A model generated the notes under the pieces. It worked only from the letters and a program-made list of their open reading frames with translations, did no database searches and was not told the DNA's origin. 64,000 bases of DNA from assembly GCF_030286555.1 (NCBI RefSeq), contig NZ_JASVWF010000002.1:620001-684000 (forward strand), read 5' to 3'. Within the stretch, counting starts at the first letter, position 1. The number at the start of each line of letters is the position of its first letter. The translations under genes and the position numbers were made by a program. Source of the stretch: Actinomycetospora termitidis (lineage in GTDB: Bacteria > Actinomycetota > Actinomycetes > Mycobacteriales > Pseudonocardiaceae). This document shows positions 18,756 to 27,457 of the stretch, one piece after another.

Positions 18756-19643
18756 TCAGCTCCCCGTCTCGTCGGTAGCGCGGAGCGCACCTCCGACCCG
18801 ACGACCCCGACGCTGTGCGGCGTTCATGACGGCGGGTGCGGGTCCGCCGGCGCGGGCGTCGCGGGTGGCCACGAGCTCGTCGGGGTCGCCGAAGGCCTCG
18901 AGCACGGCCTCGAACGCCGCGTCCGCGTCGGGGTCGTAGGGGTGCGCCCGTCCGAGGGCGTCCCGGAGTGGATGCGGCGGGAAGACCGACGCGACGGGGA
19001 CCTCTACGTCGGGGATCGGATCGGTCGCGGCGTGGGTCCGCCGGTGCGCGAGGAGGTCCGGGAGCAGGTGGGTGTGCGGCCCGAGCGGGCTCTCCCCGTC
19101 CGGCGGCGGGATCGGGGTGCACACCTCGATCCGCGCGACCGCCGTCCGGAAGACCCGGGTCGCACCGCTCGCCACGATCGCGCCGACGAGTTCACCGTCG
19201 AGGGCCGCGGCCTGCTCACAGCGCTCGATCAGGGCCCGGTCCGTCGTCCGGACGCAGGGCTCGAGGTGGCCCACACCGAGACCGAGGTCGACCAGGGTGC
19301 CCGGGGCGACGAGCGGGTCGGGGTCGTCGCCCAGCACGGTGACCGCCGTCCGCCCGGGGCCCGCCGCGCGATCGCCCGGCAGGCAGAGGGCGACGGCGTG
19401 GGTCCAGTCGTCGGTGCCCACCGGCCGGCGCCAGGCGCGCGGGGACAGCGTGCCGTGGTGCAGGTCGAGCCGGAGCGCGCCCTCGTCGCAGACCGCGGTG
19501 TGCCGGCCGGGCCGGTGCTCCACGGTGACGGTGGCACCCGGCGGGCGCAGGAACTCCGCGATCGCCCCGAAGGTCCCGACGGCGAACCCGGCGAGGGGGT
19601 CGTCGACCCAGCCGGTGACGAACTCGTCGAGGAGGTTCAGCAC
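18756..19643 (-). CDS. Uncharacterised protein, 295 residues
   Basis: I do not recognise this protein. It begins MLNLLDEFVTGWVDDPLAGF, has no signal peptide or membrane helix, and mixes a hydrophilic N-terminal region with a Pro-rich middle (about residues 180-230) and a basic tail. Its codon use matches its neighbours, so it is a real gene. It lies 23 bases upstream of the Ni/Co permease on the same strand, suggesting cotranscription, and is divergent from an ABC importer. Confidence 0.65.
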   Translation of the reverse strand: MLNLLDEFVTGWVDDPLAGFAVGTFGAIAEFLRPPGATVTVEHRPGRHTAVCDEGALRLDLHHGTLSPRAWRRPVGTDDWTHAVALCLPGDRAAGPGRTAVTVLGDDPDPLVAPGTLVDLGLGVGHLEPCVRTTDRALIERCEQAAALDGELVGAIVASGATRVFRTAVARIEVCTPIPPPDGESPLGPHTHLLPDLLAHRRTHAATDPIPDVEVPVASVFPPHPLRDALGRAHPYDPDADAAFEAVLEAFGDPDELVATRDARAGGPAPAVMNAAQRRGRRVGGALRATDETGS

Positions 19644-19645
19644 GG

Positions 19646-19686
19646 ACCAGGTGTACCAGGCCGCTCACCAATACTTCACCAGGTGA
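19646..19686. promoter_or_regulatory. Candidate operator in the divergent gap before the ABC importer
   Basis: ACCAGGTG occurs at 19646-19653 and 19678-19685, and TCACC-A-GGTGA (19676-19686) is an inverted repeat. Both lie in the 60-base gap between divergent starts. Confidence 0.3.
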
Positions 19687-19703
19687 TGAGATGATCTTTG
19701 ATC

Positions 19704-21206
19704 GTGAGACTCCTGGCTCCCCTCGTCGTCGTCCTCGCTCTGCTGGTGTCCGCCTGCGGGGGAGGGGCCCCGTCCTCCGGCGGGGGCATCGCCGTCGCCC
19801 TGCAGTTCCCGCCCCGGGCGGGCTACGCCTTCGACGCCGACGACGGCGCGCTGCTGACCAAGCTCGGCGTGGCCGAGCCGCTCGTGGCCCTCGACCGGCA
19901 GGGCGACCCGGTGCCGGGTCTCGCGACGTCGTGGACCCAGGAGGGCTCGTCGTGGCGGTTCGTGCTGCGGGAGGGCGTGACGTTCCACGACGGAGCGCCG
20001 GTCGACGCGAACGCCGTCGTCACCGCCCTGACCTACGTCCTCGGCCGCCCGGCGCCACCGCGGGCGATCAAGGGCATCGGGCTGCAGGTGGCCGCCGAGG
20101 GCCCGATGACGGTACGCGCGACGACCACCGCGCCCGACCCGGTCCTGCCGCTGCGGCTGAGCTCCGGGACCACCTCGATCCTCTCCCCGGCCGCCTACGC
20201 GACGGGACAGCAGCCCTCGCCGATCGGCACTGCGACCGGGCCGCTGCGCATGACGGAGATCCGCGGCACCGAGGGTGCGACCCTCGAGCGGAACGACGGC
20301 TACTGGGGCCCGAAGGCGGCGTCGGCGCGAGTCGACGTCCGCTACGTGACCGACCCGCAGACCCGCGAGCTGGCCCTGCGCTCCGGTGACGTCGGGTTCG
20401 CCGAGGGCCTGCCGGAGACCTCGAAGGCCGGACTGCAGGCGGACCCGTCGGTCACGTTCACCGAGTTCCCCTCCGCCCGCACGATCCTGCTGCAGCTCAA
20501 CCAGTCCGCGCCACCCTTCGCCGACGTCCGCGTCCGGAAGGCCGTCACCACGGCGCTGGACCGGAACGTGCTCGCGAACCAGGTCCTCGGCGGGTCCGCC
20601 CTCCCCGCCTCGGACCTGTTCGGCCCGGCCGTGCCGTACGGCGCCACGCAGGCTCCGCCCGCGGCCGACGTCCCCGGGGCGCAGGCCCTGCTCGCCCAGG
20701 CCGGCTTCGGCCCGGCCAACCCGCTGCGGGTGCGGCTGTGGACCTTCCCGAACCGGCCCGAGCTCCCGGTGCTCGCCCAGGCGATCGCGTCGCAGCTGCA
20801 GGCCGCCGGGGTCGACACCGAGATCACCGTCGGGCAGTACGACGCCCAGGAGCCCGAGGTGCTCGCCGGCCGCTACGACATGTTCCTGAACTCGCGCAGC
20901 TACCTCTCCGACTACCCGGACGCCGCGAGCACGCTGTCCTCGGACTACACCTGCGGCGGCTCGTACGCGATCGACCGGTACTGCTCGCCGGCCTTCGACG
21001 CGCTCGTCGCGCAGCTCGGCATCGTGACCGACCCCGCCGCCCGCGCCCAGCTGTACCGGCAGGCCGCGGGGATGCTGACCACCGACGCCGTCGGGGTCCC
21101 GATCGTGCACCCGCGCAACACCGCGGCCGAGAAGGGCGTCACCGGGTTCGTGCCGGACCCGCTCGACCTGCGGCCCGTGCTCCCGGTGCTGGCACCGGCC
21201 GGGTGA
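19704..21206 (+). CDS. ABC transporter substrate-binding lipoprotein, family 5
   Basis: Extracytoplasmic solute-binding lipoprotein of 500 residues, of the oligopeptide/nickel type. The signal is MRLLAPLVVVLALLVSAC with a lipobox Cys at about residue 18. The family-5 core is seen in EGSSWRFVLREGVTFHDGAPV (about 78-98), and the rest of the length is standard. An in-frame TTG at 19698 adds two residues; GTG 19704 gives the more usual signal. It starts a coupled run with two permeases and pabBC. Confidence 0.9.
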   Translation: MRLLAPLVVVLALLVSACGGGAPSSGGGIAVALQFPPRAGYAFDADDGALLTKLGVAEPLVALDRQGDPVPGLATSWTQEGSSWRFVLREGVTFHDGAPVDANAVVTALTYVLGRPAPPRAIKGIGLQVAAEGPMTVRATTTAPDPVLPLRLSSGTTSILSPAAYATGQQPSPIGTATGPLRMTEIRGTEGATLERNDGYWGPKAASARVDVRYVTDPQTRELALRSGDVGFAEGLPETSKAGLQADPSVTFTEFPSARTILLQLNQSAPPFADVRVRKAVTTALDRNVLANQVLGGSALPASDLFGPAVPYGATQAPPAADVPGAQALLAQAGFGPANPLRVRLWTFPNRPELPVLAQAIASQLQAAGVDTEITVGQYDAQEPEVLAGRYDMFLNSRSYLSDYPDAASTLSSDYTCGGSYAIDRYCSPAFDALVAQLGIVTDPAARAQLYRQAAGMLTTDAVGVPIVHPRNTAAEKGVTGFVPDPLDLRPVLPVLAPAG

Positions 21207-22132
21207 TCGGACTCGCCCTCCGCCGGAGCGCGCTGATCCCGCTCGTCCTGCTGGTCGCGTCCGCGGTCGTGTTCTGCCTGTCGCGGCTGCTCGGCGGGAA
21301 CGTCACGCGGTCGGTGATCCGGTCCCGCAGCCTCGCCTCGGCGCCCGATCCGGCCGCCGAGGCGAGGCTGGCCGCGGAGCTGGGACTGGACCGGCCGCTG
21401 CGCGACCAGTACCTGGCCTGGCTCGCCGGGGCGGTGCGCGGCGACCTCGGACGGTCCTTCACGACGCGGGCGGCGGTCGGCCCGGAGGTGCTCGGGGCCG
21501 CCGGGGTGTCGGCGACGCTCGCCATCCTGGGACTGGCCGTCGCGCTCGCGGTGGCCGTGCCGGCGGGCGTCCTGGCCGCCGATCGACCGGGCGGAGCGGG
21601 GGACCGGGCCGTCGACCGTCTCGGGGCCGTCGTACTCGCGGTCCCGGAGTTCGTCGTCGGACCGGTGCTGGTGCTCGTCGTGGCGGTGTGGGCCGGGTGG
21701 CTGCCGGCGCTCGGATGGGGGACGCCCGCGCAGGCGGTCCTGCCGGTGGTCACGCTTGCGTTCTTCCCCGCGGCGCTCGCCGCCCGGCTGGTGCGGGCCG
21801 AGACGCGGGTGGCCCTGGCGCACCCCTCGACCACGACCGCCGTCGCGAAGGGGCTGACTCGACGGCGGGTCCTGGCGGTGCACGTGCTCCCGCGCTCGCT
21901 GACCGCGGTGCTCGCCGAGGCGGGGCCGTTCCTCGCCGGGACGTTGGGCGGCGCGGTCGTGGTCGAGGTCGTGTTCGACGTCCCGGGACTCGGCCGGCTG
22001 CTCGCGGACGCCATCGGCTCGCGGGACCTCCCGACGATCCAGGCGGGGCTCGTCGTCGTGCTCGCCGTGGCCCTGGTGCTGACCCTGGCCACGGAACTCC
22101 TCGGGCGGGCGCTGGACCCGCGGCTCCGGTGA
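21203..22132 (+). CDS. ABC transporter permease (DppB/OppB type)
   Basis: Integral membrane subunit of 309 residues with six helices. The typical N-terminal segment VIGLALRRSALIPLVLLVAS leads into an extracytoplasmic region with ELGLDRPLRDQYLAWL, and a cytoplasmic EAA-like loop follows near AKGLTRRRVLAVHVLP, where the ATPase docks. GTG 21203 overlaps the binding-protein stop, and the stop overlaps the next start. Confidence 0.9.
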   Translation: MIGLALRRSALIPLVLLVASAVVFCLSRLLGGNVTRSVIRSRSLASAPDPAAEARLAAELGLDRPLRDQYLAWLAGAVRGDLGRSFTTRAAVGPEVLGAAGVSATLAILGLAVALAVAVPAGVLAADRPGGAGDRAVDRLGAVVLAVPEFVVGPVLVLVVAVWAGWLPALGWGTPAQAVLPVVTLAFFPAALAARLVRAETRVALAHPSTTTAVAKGLTRRRVLAVHVLPRSLTAVLAEAGPFLAGTLGGAVVVEVVFDVPGLGRLLADAIGSRDLPTIQAGLVVVLAVALVLTLATELLGRALDPRLR

Positions 22133-22914
22133 GGGAGACGAAGCGCAGCGGAGCTCGACCCGCGATGGAGCTCCTGCTGGTGGCGGCCCTCGTGGTGGTC
22201 GCCGTGATCGACTGGCCGGTGGAGGCGACGGACTTCGCGAACCGGCTCGACCCGCCGTCGGGAACGCATCTGCTCGGCACCGACCAGCTCGGGCGCGACG
22301 TGCTCGCGCGGGTGCTGGGCGGGGTGCGCTGGACGGTCGGTCTCGGGGCGGCCGCGGTGCTCGTGAGCGTGGTGATCGGTACGGCCGTCGGGCTCGCGAC
22401 GGGATGGCTGGACGGGACGCGGGCGCGCATCGTGGGGACGCTGGTGCAGTCGGTGGTGGACCTCGTCGTCGCGCTGCCGGCGCTGCTGGTGGGCCTGCTC
22501 GTCGCCGCCGTGCTCGGGCCGGGGCTCGCACCCGCGATGATCGCGCTCGTGGTGATGGGGTGGGCGCCGTTCGCGCGGCTCGCCCATCGGCTGACGGTCA
22601 CCGCGCGGACCGAGGAGTGGGTCGTGGCCGCACGGTCGCTGGGGGCCGGGCCGGTGTGGATCCTGCGGGTGCACGTCCTGCCCGCGATCACCGGTCCCCT
22701 GCGGGAGGCGTTCACCGCCCGGTTCGTCGGCGCGATGCTGACGTTGGCCGGCCTGTCCTTCCTCGGGCTGGGGGTGCAGCCGCCGACGCCGGAGTGGGGT
22801 GCGATGCTCGCCGAGGGCCGCACCTACGCCTTCGTCGCGCCGTGGCTGGTCGCGGCGCCCGCGGCGGCCGTCGTGCTGGTCAGCGCCCTCGCCGGGCGGA
22901 GCCGCATCCGGTGA
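22129..22914 (+). CDS. ABC transporter permease (DppC/OppC type)
   Basis: Second permease of 261 residues. GTDQLGRDVLARVLGGVRW (about residues 49-67) is the DppC signature, and the EAA-loop reads AARSLGAGPVWILRVHVLP. The first 12 residues, RETKRSGARPAM region, are encoded by a 31-base repeat that also occurs in the metE riboswitch, so the annotated N-terminus may be partly repeat-derived; ATG 22165 (MELLLVAAL) would give a cleaner start. No ATPase gene follows: the next gene is pabBC. Confidence 0.88.
   Translation: MRETKRSGARPAMELLLVAALVVVAVIDWPVEATDFANRLDPPSGTHLLGTDQLGRDVLARVLGGVRWTVGLGAAAVLVSVVIGTAVGLATGWLDGTRARIVGTLVQSVVDLVVALPALLVGLLVAAVLGPGLAPAMIALVVMGWAPFARLAHRLTVTARTEEWVVAARSLGAGPVWILRVHVLPAITGPLREAFTARFVGAMLTLAGLSFLGLGVQPPTPEWGAMLAEGRTYAFVAPWLVAAPAAAVVLVSALAGRSRIR
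22130..22160 (+). repeat. 31-bp dispersed repeat, copy in the permease start
   Basis: These 31 bases (TGAGGGAGACGAAGC... to ...CTCGACC) are identical to the reverse complement of 27163-27193 inside the metE cobalamin riboswitch. Confidence 0.85.
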
Positions 22915-24668
22915 GTGCCCGCTTCGACGACCTGCGCCGCGGGTGTGCCCTGGCGTTCGACCCGCCGGACGACGTGCTCGTCGCGACGTGCCCGGAGGAG
23001 GTCGGCCCGGTGCTGGCGGCGCTCGACGCGGCCGTCGCGGACGGGGCCTGGGCGTACGGGTACGTCGCCTACGAGGCCGCCGGCGGGCTGGACCCACACC
23101 TCGTCACCCGCGCGCCCGACCCGGGCGGCCCGCCCCTGGTGTGGTTCGGCCTCACCCGCGACGCGCCGCGGGGGGTGCCGGTCGTGGCTCCCTCGGGTGC
23201 CCCCGCGGGTCGCTGGACGCTGCGCGAGGACGCCGCCGGCCACGCCCGCCAAGTCGCACGGGTGCACGAGCACATCGCGGCCGGGCTGACGTACCAGACC
23301 AATCTGACCGTGCGCGTCGACGGCGAGCTGGGCCCCGACGCCGACCTCGCCGGGCTCTACGCCGATCTCGCCCACGCCCAGCGCGGGGCGTACCACGCCC
23401 TGCTCGACCTCGGCCGCCACGTCGTCGTCAGCGCGAGCCCGGAGCTGTTCGTCCGTCGCACGGGCGACCGGTTGACGCTGCGGCCGATGAAGGGGACGGC
23501 GGCGCGGGGGCGGACCTCCGCCGAGGACGATGCGATCGTCGCGCGGCTGCGGGCCGACCCGAAGGAGCGGGCCGAGAACGTCATGATCGTCGACCTGCTG
23601 CGCAACGACGTGGCGCGGGTGGCCCTCGACGGGACGGTGCGGGTGGGCGACCTGCTCGCGGCCGAGCGCTACGAGACCGTGTGGCAGTTGACCACCGAGA
23701 TCACGGCGACGGCACGCCCCGGGGCGGGGGTGGCGGAGCTGATGGCCGCGCTCTTCCCGTGCGGGTTGGTCACCGGCGCCCCGAAGGTCTCGACGATGCG
23801 GCTCGTCGCGGAGCTCGAGGACTCCCCGCGCGGGGTGTACTGCGGGGCGCTCGGGTGGGTGGCGCCGTCCGGCGACCTGCAGTTCTCCGTGCCGATCCGG
23901 ACCGCCGTCGTGGAGCGGGCCACGGGGCGGGCGGTGTACGGCACCGGCAGCGGGGTCACGTGGGACTCGCGGGCGGCCGCCGAGTACGCGGAGCTGCGGG
24001 CCAAGGCTGGCGTGCTGACCCATCGCCGGCCGCCCGTCGGCTTGCTGGAGACGTTCGGCGTTCACGGCGGGCACGCCGTCCACCTCGAGCGCCACCTCGC
24101 GCGGATGGCCGACTCGGCGGCGTACCTGGGGATCGACGCCGGACAGGTCGGACCCGTCGTCGGGAAGGAGCTGGCCGGGGTGGCGGACGCTCGGGTGCGG
24201 GTGGTGCTGCGTCCCGACGGCGCGGTGGAGGTGACGCTCGCGCCGCTCCCGGTCGACGACGGGCCGCCGGTCCGGCTCGCCCCGCCGCTGCTCGACGACC
24301 CGGTGGACGCCCGGGAGTGGTGGCCGCACCACAAGACCACCGACCGCGAGCCGTACGAGCGCCGTCTCGCCGCGGCCCGGCGGACGTGGCCCGAGGCCGA
24401 CGACGTGATCCTCGTGAACACCGACGGCGAGCTGACCGAGACGACGATCGCCTCGCTCGCGATCCGCCTGGACGGCCGCTGGTACACCCCACCCCTCGGC
24501 GGCGGGGCCCTGCCCGGGGTGGGCCGGGCGGTGCTCGTGGAGCGGGGTGACCTCGTCGAGCGCGTGCTGTACCCGGCCGACCTCGACCGCGCCGAGGAGC
24601 TCGCGGTGGTGAGCTCCCTGCGGGGCCTGCGCCCCGCCGTCGCGGTCGGGTCGGCCGTGTCCGGCTAG
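22911..24668 (+). CDS. pabB-pabC: Fused aminodeoxychorismate synthase component I / 4-amino-4-deoxychorismate lyase
   Basis: Bifunctional folate enzyme of 585 residues. The PabB half (about 1-370) binds chorismate and uses ammonia to form 4-amino-4-deoxychorismate: LRPMKGTAARGRT (about 192), ENVMIVDLLRNDV (about 222), CGLVTGAPK (about 281). The PabC half (about 375-585) is a PLP-dependent class IV lyase releasing p-aminobenzoate: HHKTTDREPYE carries the PLP Lys (about residue 473), then LTETTIASL and PPLGGGALPGVGR. No linked pabA is visible. It is coupled by GTGA to the ABC permease upstream, an unexpected partner, and converges on metE with a 4-base overlap. Confidence 0.92.
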   Translation: MSARFDDLRRGCALAFDPPDDVLVATCPEEVGPVLAALDAAVADGAWAYGYVAYEAAGGLDPHLVTRAPDPGGPPLVWFGLTRDAPRGVPVVAPSGAPAGRWTLREDAAGHARQVARVHEHIAAGLTYQTNLTVRVDGELGPDADLAGLYADLAHAQRGAYHALLDLGRHVVVSASPELFVRRTGDRLTLRPMKGTAARGRTSAEDDAIVARLRADPKERAENVMIVDLLRNDVARVALDGTVRVGDLLAAERYETVWQLTTEITATARPGAGVAELMAALFPCGLVTGAPKVSTMRLVAELEDSPRGVYCGALGWVAPSGDLQFSVPIRTAVVERATGRAVYGTGSGVTWDSRAAAEYAELRAKAGVLTHRRPPVGLLETFGVHGGHAVHLERHLARMADSAAYLGIDAGQVGPVVGKELAGVADARVRVVLRPDGAVEVTLAPLPVDDGPPVRLAPPLLDDPVDAREWWPHHKTTDREPYERRLAAARRTWPEADDVILVNTDGELTETTIASLAIRLDGRWYTPPLGGGALPGVGRAVLVERGDLVERVLYPADLDRAEELAVVSSLRGLRPAVAVGSAVSG

Positions 24669-26938
24669 GAGTTCCTGGCCTCCACCGCCGCCTCGACCAT
24701 CGCCCGCAGCGTGGGCTCGACCTCGGCGTAGCCGCGGGTCTTCAGCCCGCAGTCCGGGTTGATCCACAGCCGGTCGTCGGGCACGGCGCGCTGGGCCTCG
24801 GCGATCAGCGCGGCGATCTCGTCCCGGGTCGGCACCCGCGGCGAGTGGATGTCGTAGACACCCGGGCCGACCCCGCGGGCGTAGCCCACCTTCTCGAGGT
24901 CGGCCAGGATCTCCATGCGCGACCGGGCCGCCTCGATCGTCGTGACGTCGGCGTCCAGGCCGTCGATCGCGTCGATGACGTCGCCGAACTCCGAGTAGCA
25001 CAGGTGCGTGTGGATCTGCGTCTCGTCGGCGGCGCCGCCGGTGGCGAGCCGGAACGAGCCGACCGCCCAGTCCAGGTAGGCGCCCCAGTCGGAGCGGCGC
25101 GGCGGGAGCAGCTCGCGCAGCGCGGCCTCGTCGACCTGGATGATCCGGATTCCGGCGTCCTCCAGGTCGGCGATCTCGTCGCGCAGGGCGAGGGCGACCT
25201 GGTCGGCGGTGACACCGAGCGGCTGGTCGTCGCGGACGAACGACCAGGCGAGGATCGTCACCGGGCCGGTCAGCATGCCCTTCATCGGCTTCGGCGTGAG
25301 CGACTGCGCGTACTGCGCCCACTCGACCGTGATCGGCTCCGGCCGCGACACGTCGCCGTGCAGGATCGGCGGCCGCACGCAGCGCGAGCCGTAGGACTGG
25401 ACCCAGCCGAGCTTCGTCGTCGCGAACCCGGGCAGGGTGTCCGCGAAGTACTGGACCATGTCGTTGCGCTCGGGCTCGCCGTGCACGAGGACGTCGAGCC
25501 CGAGGTCCTCCTGCAGTCGGACGACGCGCTCGATCTCGTCCTGCATGCGCTTCGTGTAGTCGGCCCCGTCGAGCCGACCGGCCGCGAAGTCGGCGCGGGC
25601 CCTGCGCACGTCCGGGGTCTGCGGGAACGAGCCGATCGTCGTCGTCGCGAGGTCCGGCAGGCCGAGCTCGGCCGCCTGGGCCTTGCGGCGCACGTCGTAG
25701 GCGCTGCGGGAGCGGTCGGCGGACTCGACGGCGGCCACCCGGGCGCGGACGGTCTCGTCGACCGCGGCGCGCTGGTTGGTGGACGCGTCCACGACGGCCC
25801 GGCGTAGGTCGTCCGAGCCCTCCTGGGTGAGCGCGCGACCCAGAAGCGCGACCTCGGCGACCTTCTCGCGGGCGAACGCGAGCCGCGCGGTCACCGTCGG
25901 CTCGAGCGCGTCCTCGACCGAGACGTCGTAGGGCACGTGCAGCAGCGAGCAGGAGCTGGAGACGGCGAGCTCGGCCACGCCGCCGAGCACGGTCGCGGCC
26001 CGGGAGAGCACGCGGGGCAGGTCGGTGCGCCACACGTTGCGGCCGTCGACCACCCCGGCCACCAGGGTCTTGTCGCGCAGGCCCGTGGTGGACGGGACGC
26101 GGTCGACGAGGTCCGGGGCGGTCACCAGGTCCAGCGCCACGCCCTCGACGTCGGTCCGGGCGATCACGTCGAGCGCCGGGCCGGGGTCGCCGTAGGAGAA
26201 CACCGTGAGGATGCTCGGGCGGGTAGACACCGAGGTCAGCCGCTCGTAGGCGCGGCGCAGCGCGTCGAGCTCGGCCTCGGAACGGTCCTGCACGAAGGCG
26301 GACTCGTCGAACTGCACCCACCCGGCCCCGGCGGCGGCGAGCTCACCGAGCAGTTCGGCGTAGACGGCGACGACGTCGTCGAGCCGGCTGACCGGGTCGA
26401 AGCCCTCGGGGGCGCCGTCGGCCGCCTTGGCCAGCAGCAGGTAGCTGACCGGACCGACGATGGCCGGCCGGCCGTTCCGCACCCCACCGTCGACGGCCTC
26501 GCGGTAGAGGTCGACCGGGGTCTTCTCGGCGAGCCGGAACGTCGTGTCCGGGCCGATCTCCGGGACGAGGTAGTGGTAGTTCGTGTCGAACCACTTCGTC
26601 ATCTCCATGGGCGGCGCCGTCTCGGTGCCGCGGGCCATGGCGAAGTACTCGTCGAGCGCCGAGCCGCTCCGGCGCCCGTCCGGGCGAAATCGCGGCGGGA
26701 CGGCGTCGAGCAGGGCCGTCACGTCGGCGACCTGGTCGTAGAACGAGAACGTGCCGGTGGGCTGCGAGTCCAGCGCGGAGAGGTCCGTGCGCGTCCCGGC
26801 GCGGATCTCCGAGGCGACGGTCTGCAGGTCGTCGGCGGACGACGTCCCGGCCCAGTAGGACTCGAGGGCCTTCTTGAGCTCACGGCGGGGTCCGATACGG
26901 GGATATCCCAGAACGGTCGAGCCGATCGGTGCTGACAC
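24665..26938 (-). CDS. metE: Cobalamin-independent methionine synthase
   Basis: MetE transfers the methyl group of 5-methyltetrahydrofolate polyglutamate to homocysteine without B12. 757 residues, standard length. The N-terminal [19 protein letters not shown] binds folate; the C-terminal barrel has the zinc ligands in [11 protein letters not shown] (His, Cys) and in the late PDCGLKTRG segment (second Cys). GTG 26938 follows GGAGGAG at 6 bases. A cobalamin riboswitch precedes it, so it should be expressed only when B12 is short, with MetH (not in window) used otherwise. Confidence 0.96.
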   Translation of the reverse strand: MSAPIGSTVLGYPRIGPRRELKKALESYWAGTSSADDLQTVASEIRAGTRTDLSALDSQPTGTFSFYDQVADVTALLDAVPPRFRPDGRRSGSALDEYFAMARGTETAPPMEMTKWFDTNYHYLVPEIGPDTTFRLAEKTPVDLYREAVDGGVRNGRPAIVGPVSYLLLAKAADGAPEGFDPVSRLDDVVAVYAELLGELAAAGAGWVQFDESAFVQDRSEAELDALRRAYERLTSVSTRPSILTVFSYGDPGPALDVIARTDVEGVALDLVTAPDLVDRVPSTTGLRDKTLVAGVVDGRNVWRTDLPRVLSRAATVLGGVAELAVSSSCSLLHVPYDVSVEDALEPTVTARLAFAREKVAEVALLGRALTQEGSDDLRRAVVDASTNQRAAVDETVRARVAAVESADRSRSAYDVRRKAQAAELGLPDLATTTIGSFPQTPDVRRARADFAAGRLDGADYTKRMQDEIERVVRLQEDLGLDVLVHGEPERNDMVQYFADTLPGFATTKLGWVQSYGSRCVRPPILHGDVSRPEPITVEWAQYAQSLTPKPMKGMLTGPVTILAWSFVRDDQPLGVTADQVALALRDEIADLEDAGIRIIQVDEAALRELLPPRRSDWGAYLDWAVGSFRLATGGAADETQIHTHLCYSEFGDVIDAIDGLDADVTTIEAARSRMEILADLEKVGYARGVGPGVYDIHSPRVPTRDEIAALIAEAQRAVPDDRLWINPDCGLKTRGYAEVEPTLRAMVEAAVEARNS

Positions 26939-27085
26939 TCGCTCTCCTCCTCGTCGAGCTCGTGCGGCCGGAGAGGCCCGAGGGGGGAGGTCGCGACGAC
27001 GGCGGAGGATGGCAACCGAACCCACCGTCGGCCGCGGCCTCCCCACGGGGCCACCAGCCGCGCGCACCGGATCTCGGTGCACGCA

Positions 27086-27303
27086 CCGGTGGCAGGTCTT
27101 CGGACTCGTGGGCGTGGTCCTCGCTCCTACTGACCGTCGCTTCCCGAGGTCTCCGCGCAGCTGGTCGAGCTCCGCTGCGCTTCGTCTCCCTCAGTGCTTC
27201 GTGACGGCGCTCGTTCCCACTCACCGCTGCGGGGCAGTCCCGGGGTCACACCGGGTTCCCTGTTGCCACGACGTCGACCGTGGGCCGACGCCGAACCACC
27301 AGC
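27086..27303 (-). ncRNA. Cobalamin riboswitch upstream of metE
   Basis: On the minus strand the conserved AdoCbl-riboswitch blocks occur in order: CAGGGAACCCGGTGTGACC (around 27263-27245), GGGACTGCCCCGCAGCGGTG (about 27242-27223), the CACTG block (27196-27192), CGGGAAG (27146-27140), and the B12-box AGTCCGAAGACCTGCC (27106-27091). Flanking CTGGTGG and CCACCGG close helix P1, giving about 218 nt. A leader of about 150 bases separates it from the metE start. Repression by cobalamin is expected, matching the B12-independent enzyme it controls. Confidence 0.93.
27163..27193 (-). repeat. 31-bp dispersed repeat, copy in a riboswitch peripheral stem
   Basis: It is identical to 22130-22160 in reverse complement. 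It forms one side of a peripheral helix (GCGCAGC pairs with a following GCTGCGC) between the CACTG and GGGAAG blocks. Confidence 0.85.
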
Positions 27304-27423
27304 GCCGGGAACGCTAGCGACCCGTCGTCGGGAATGCATGTGTCCCAGGTCATCCGACCCCGACGACGGGCGGGCTGACCTGGGATGCCACATCGAGCCA
27401 GTCCCCGGCGGCGGACTGCGAAT

Positions 27424-27434
27424 GTTGCAAAGTC
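27424..27434 (+). promoter_or_regulatory. RamB-type box upstream of its candidate regulator
   Basis: GTTGCAAAGTC is the reverse complement of GACTTTGCAAC, close to the ACTTTGCAAA motif bound by RamB in Corynebacterium and to the TTTGCAAA core of PrpR sites. It ends 23 bases before the regulator's ATG, suggesting autoregulation. Confidence 0.55.
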
Positions 27435-27457
27435 TCATCGTCTGCTGAGATGTCGCG

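Noticed and set aside
22824-26321. 1165-codon open frame on the minus strand across pabBC and metE
   Set aside because: It is Arg/Gly/Pro-rich antisense of pabBC and out-of-frame metE. GC-rich codons leave long frames open; the real proteins on these bases have full domain signatures.
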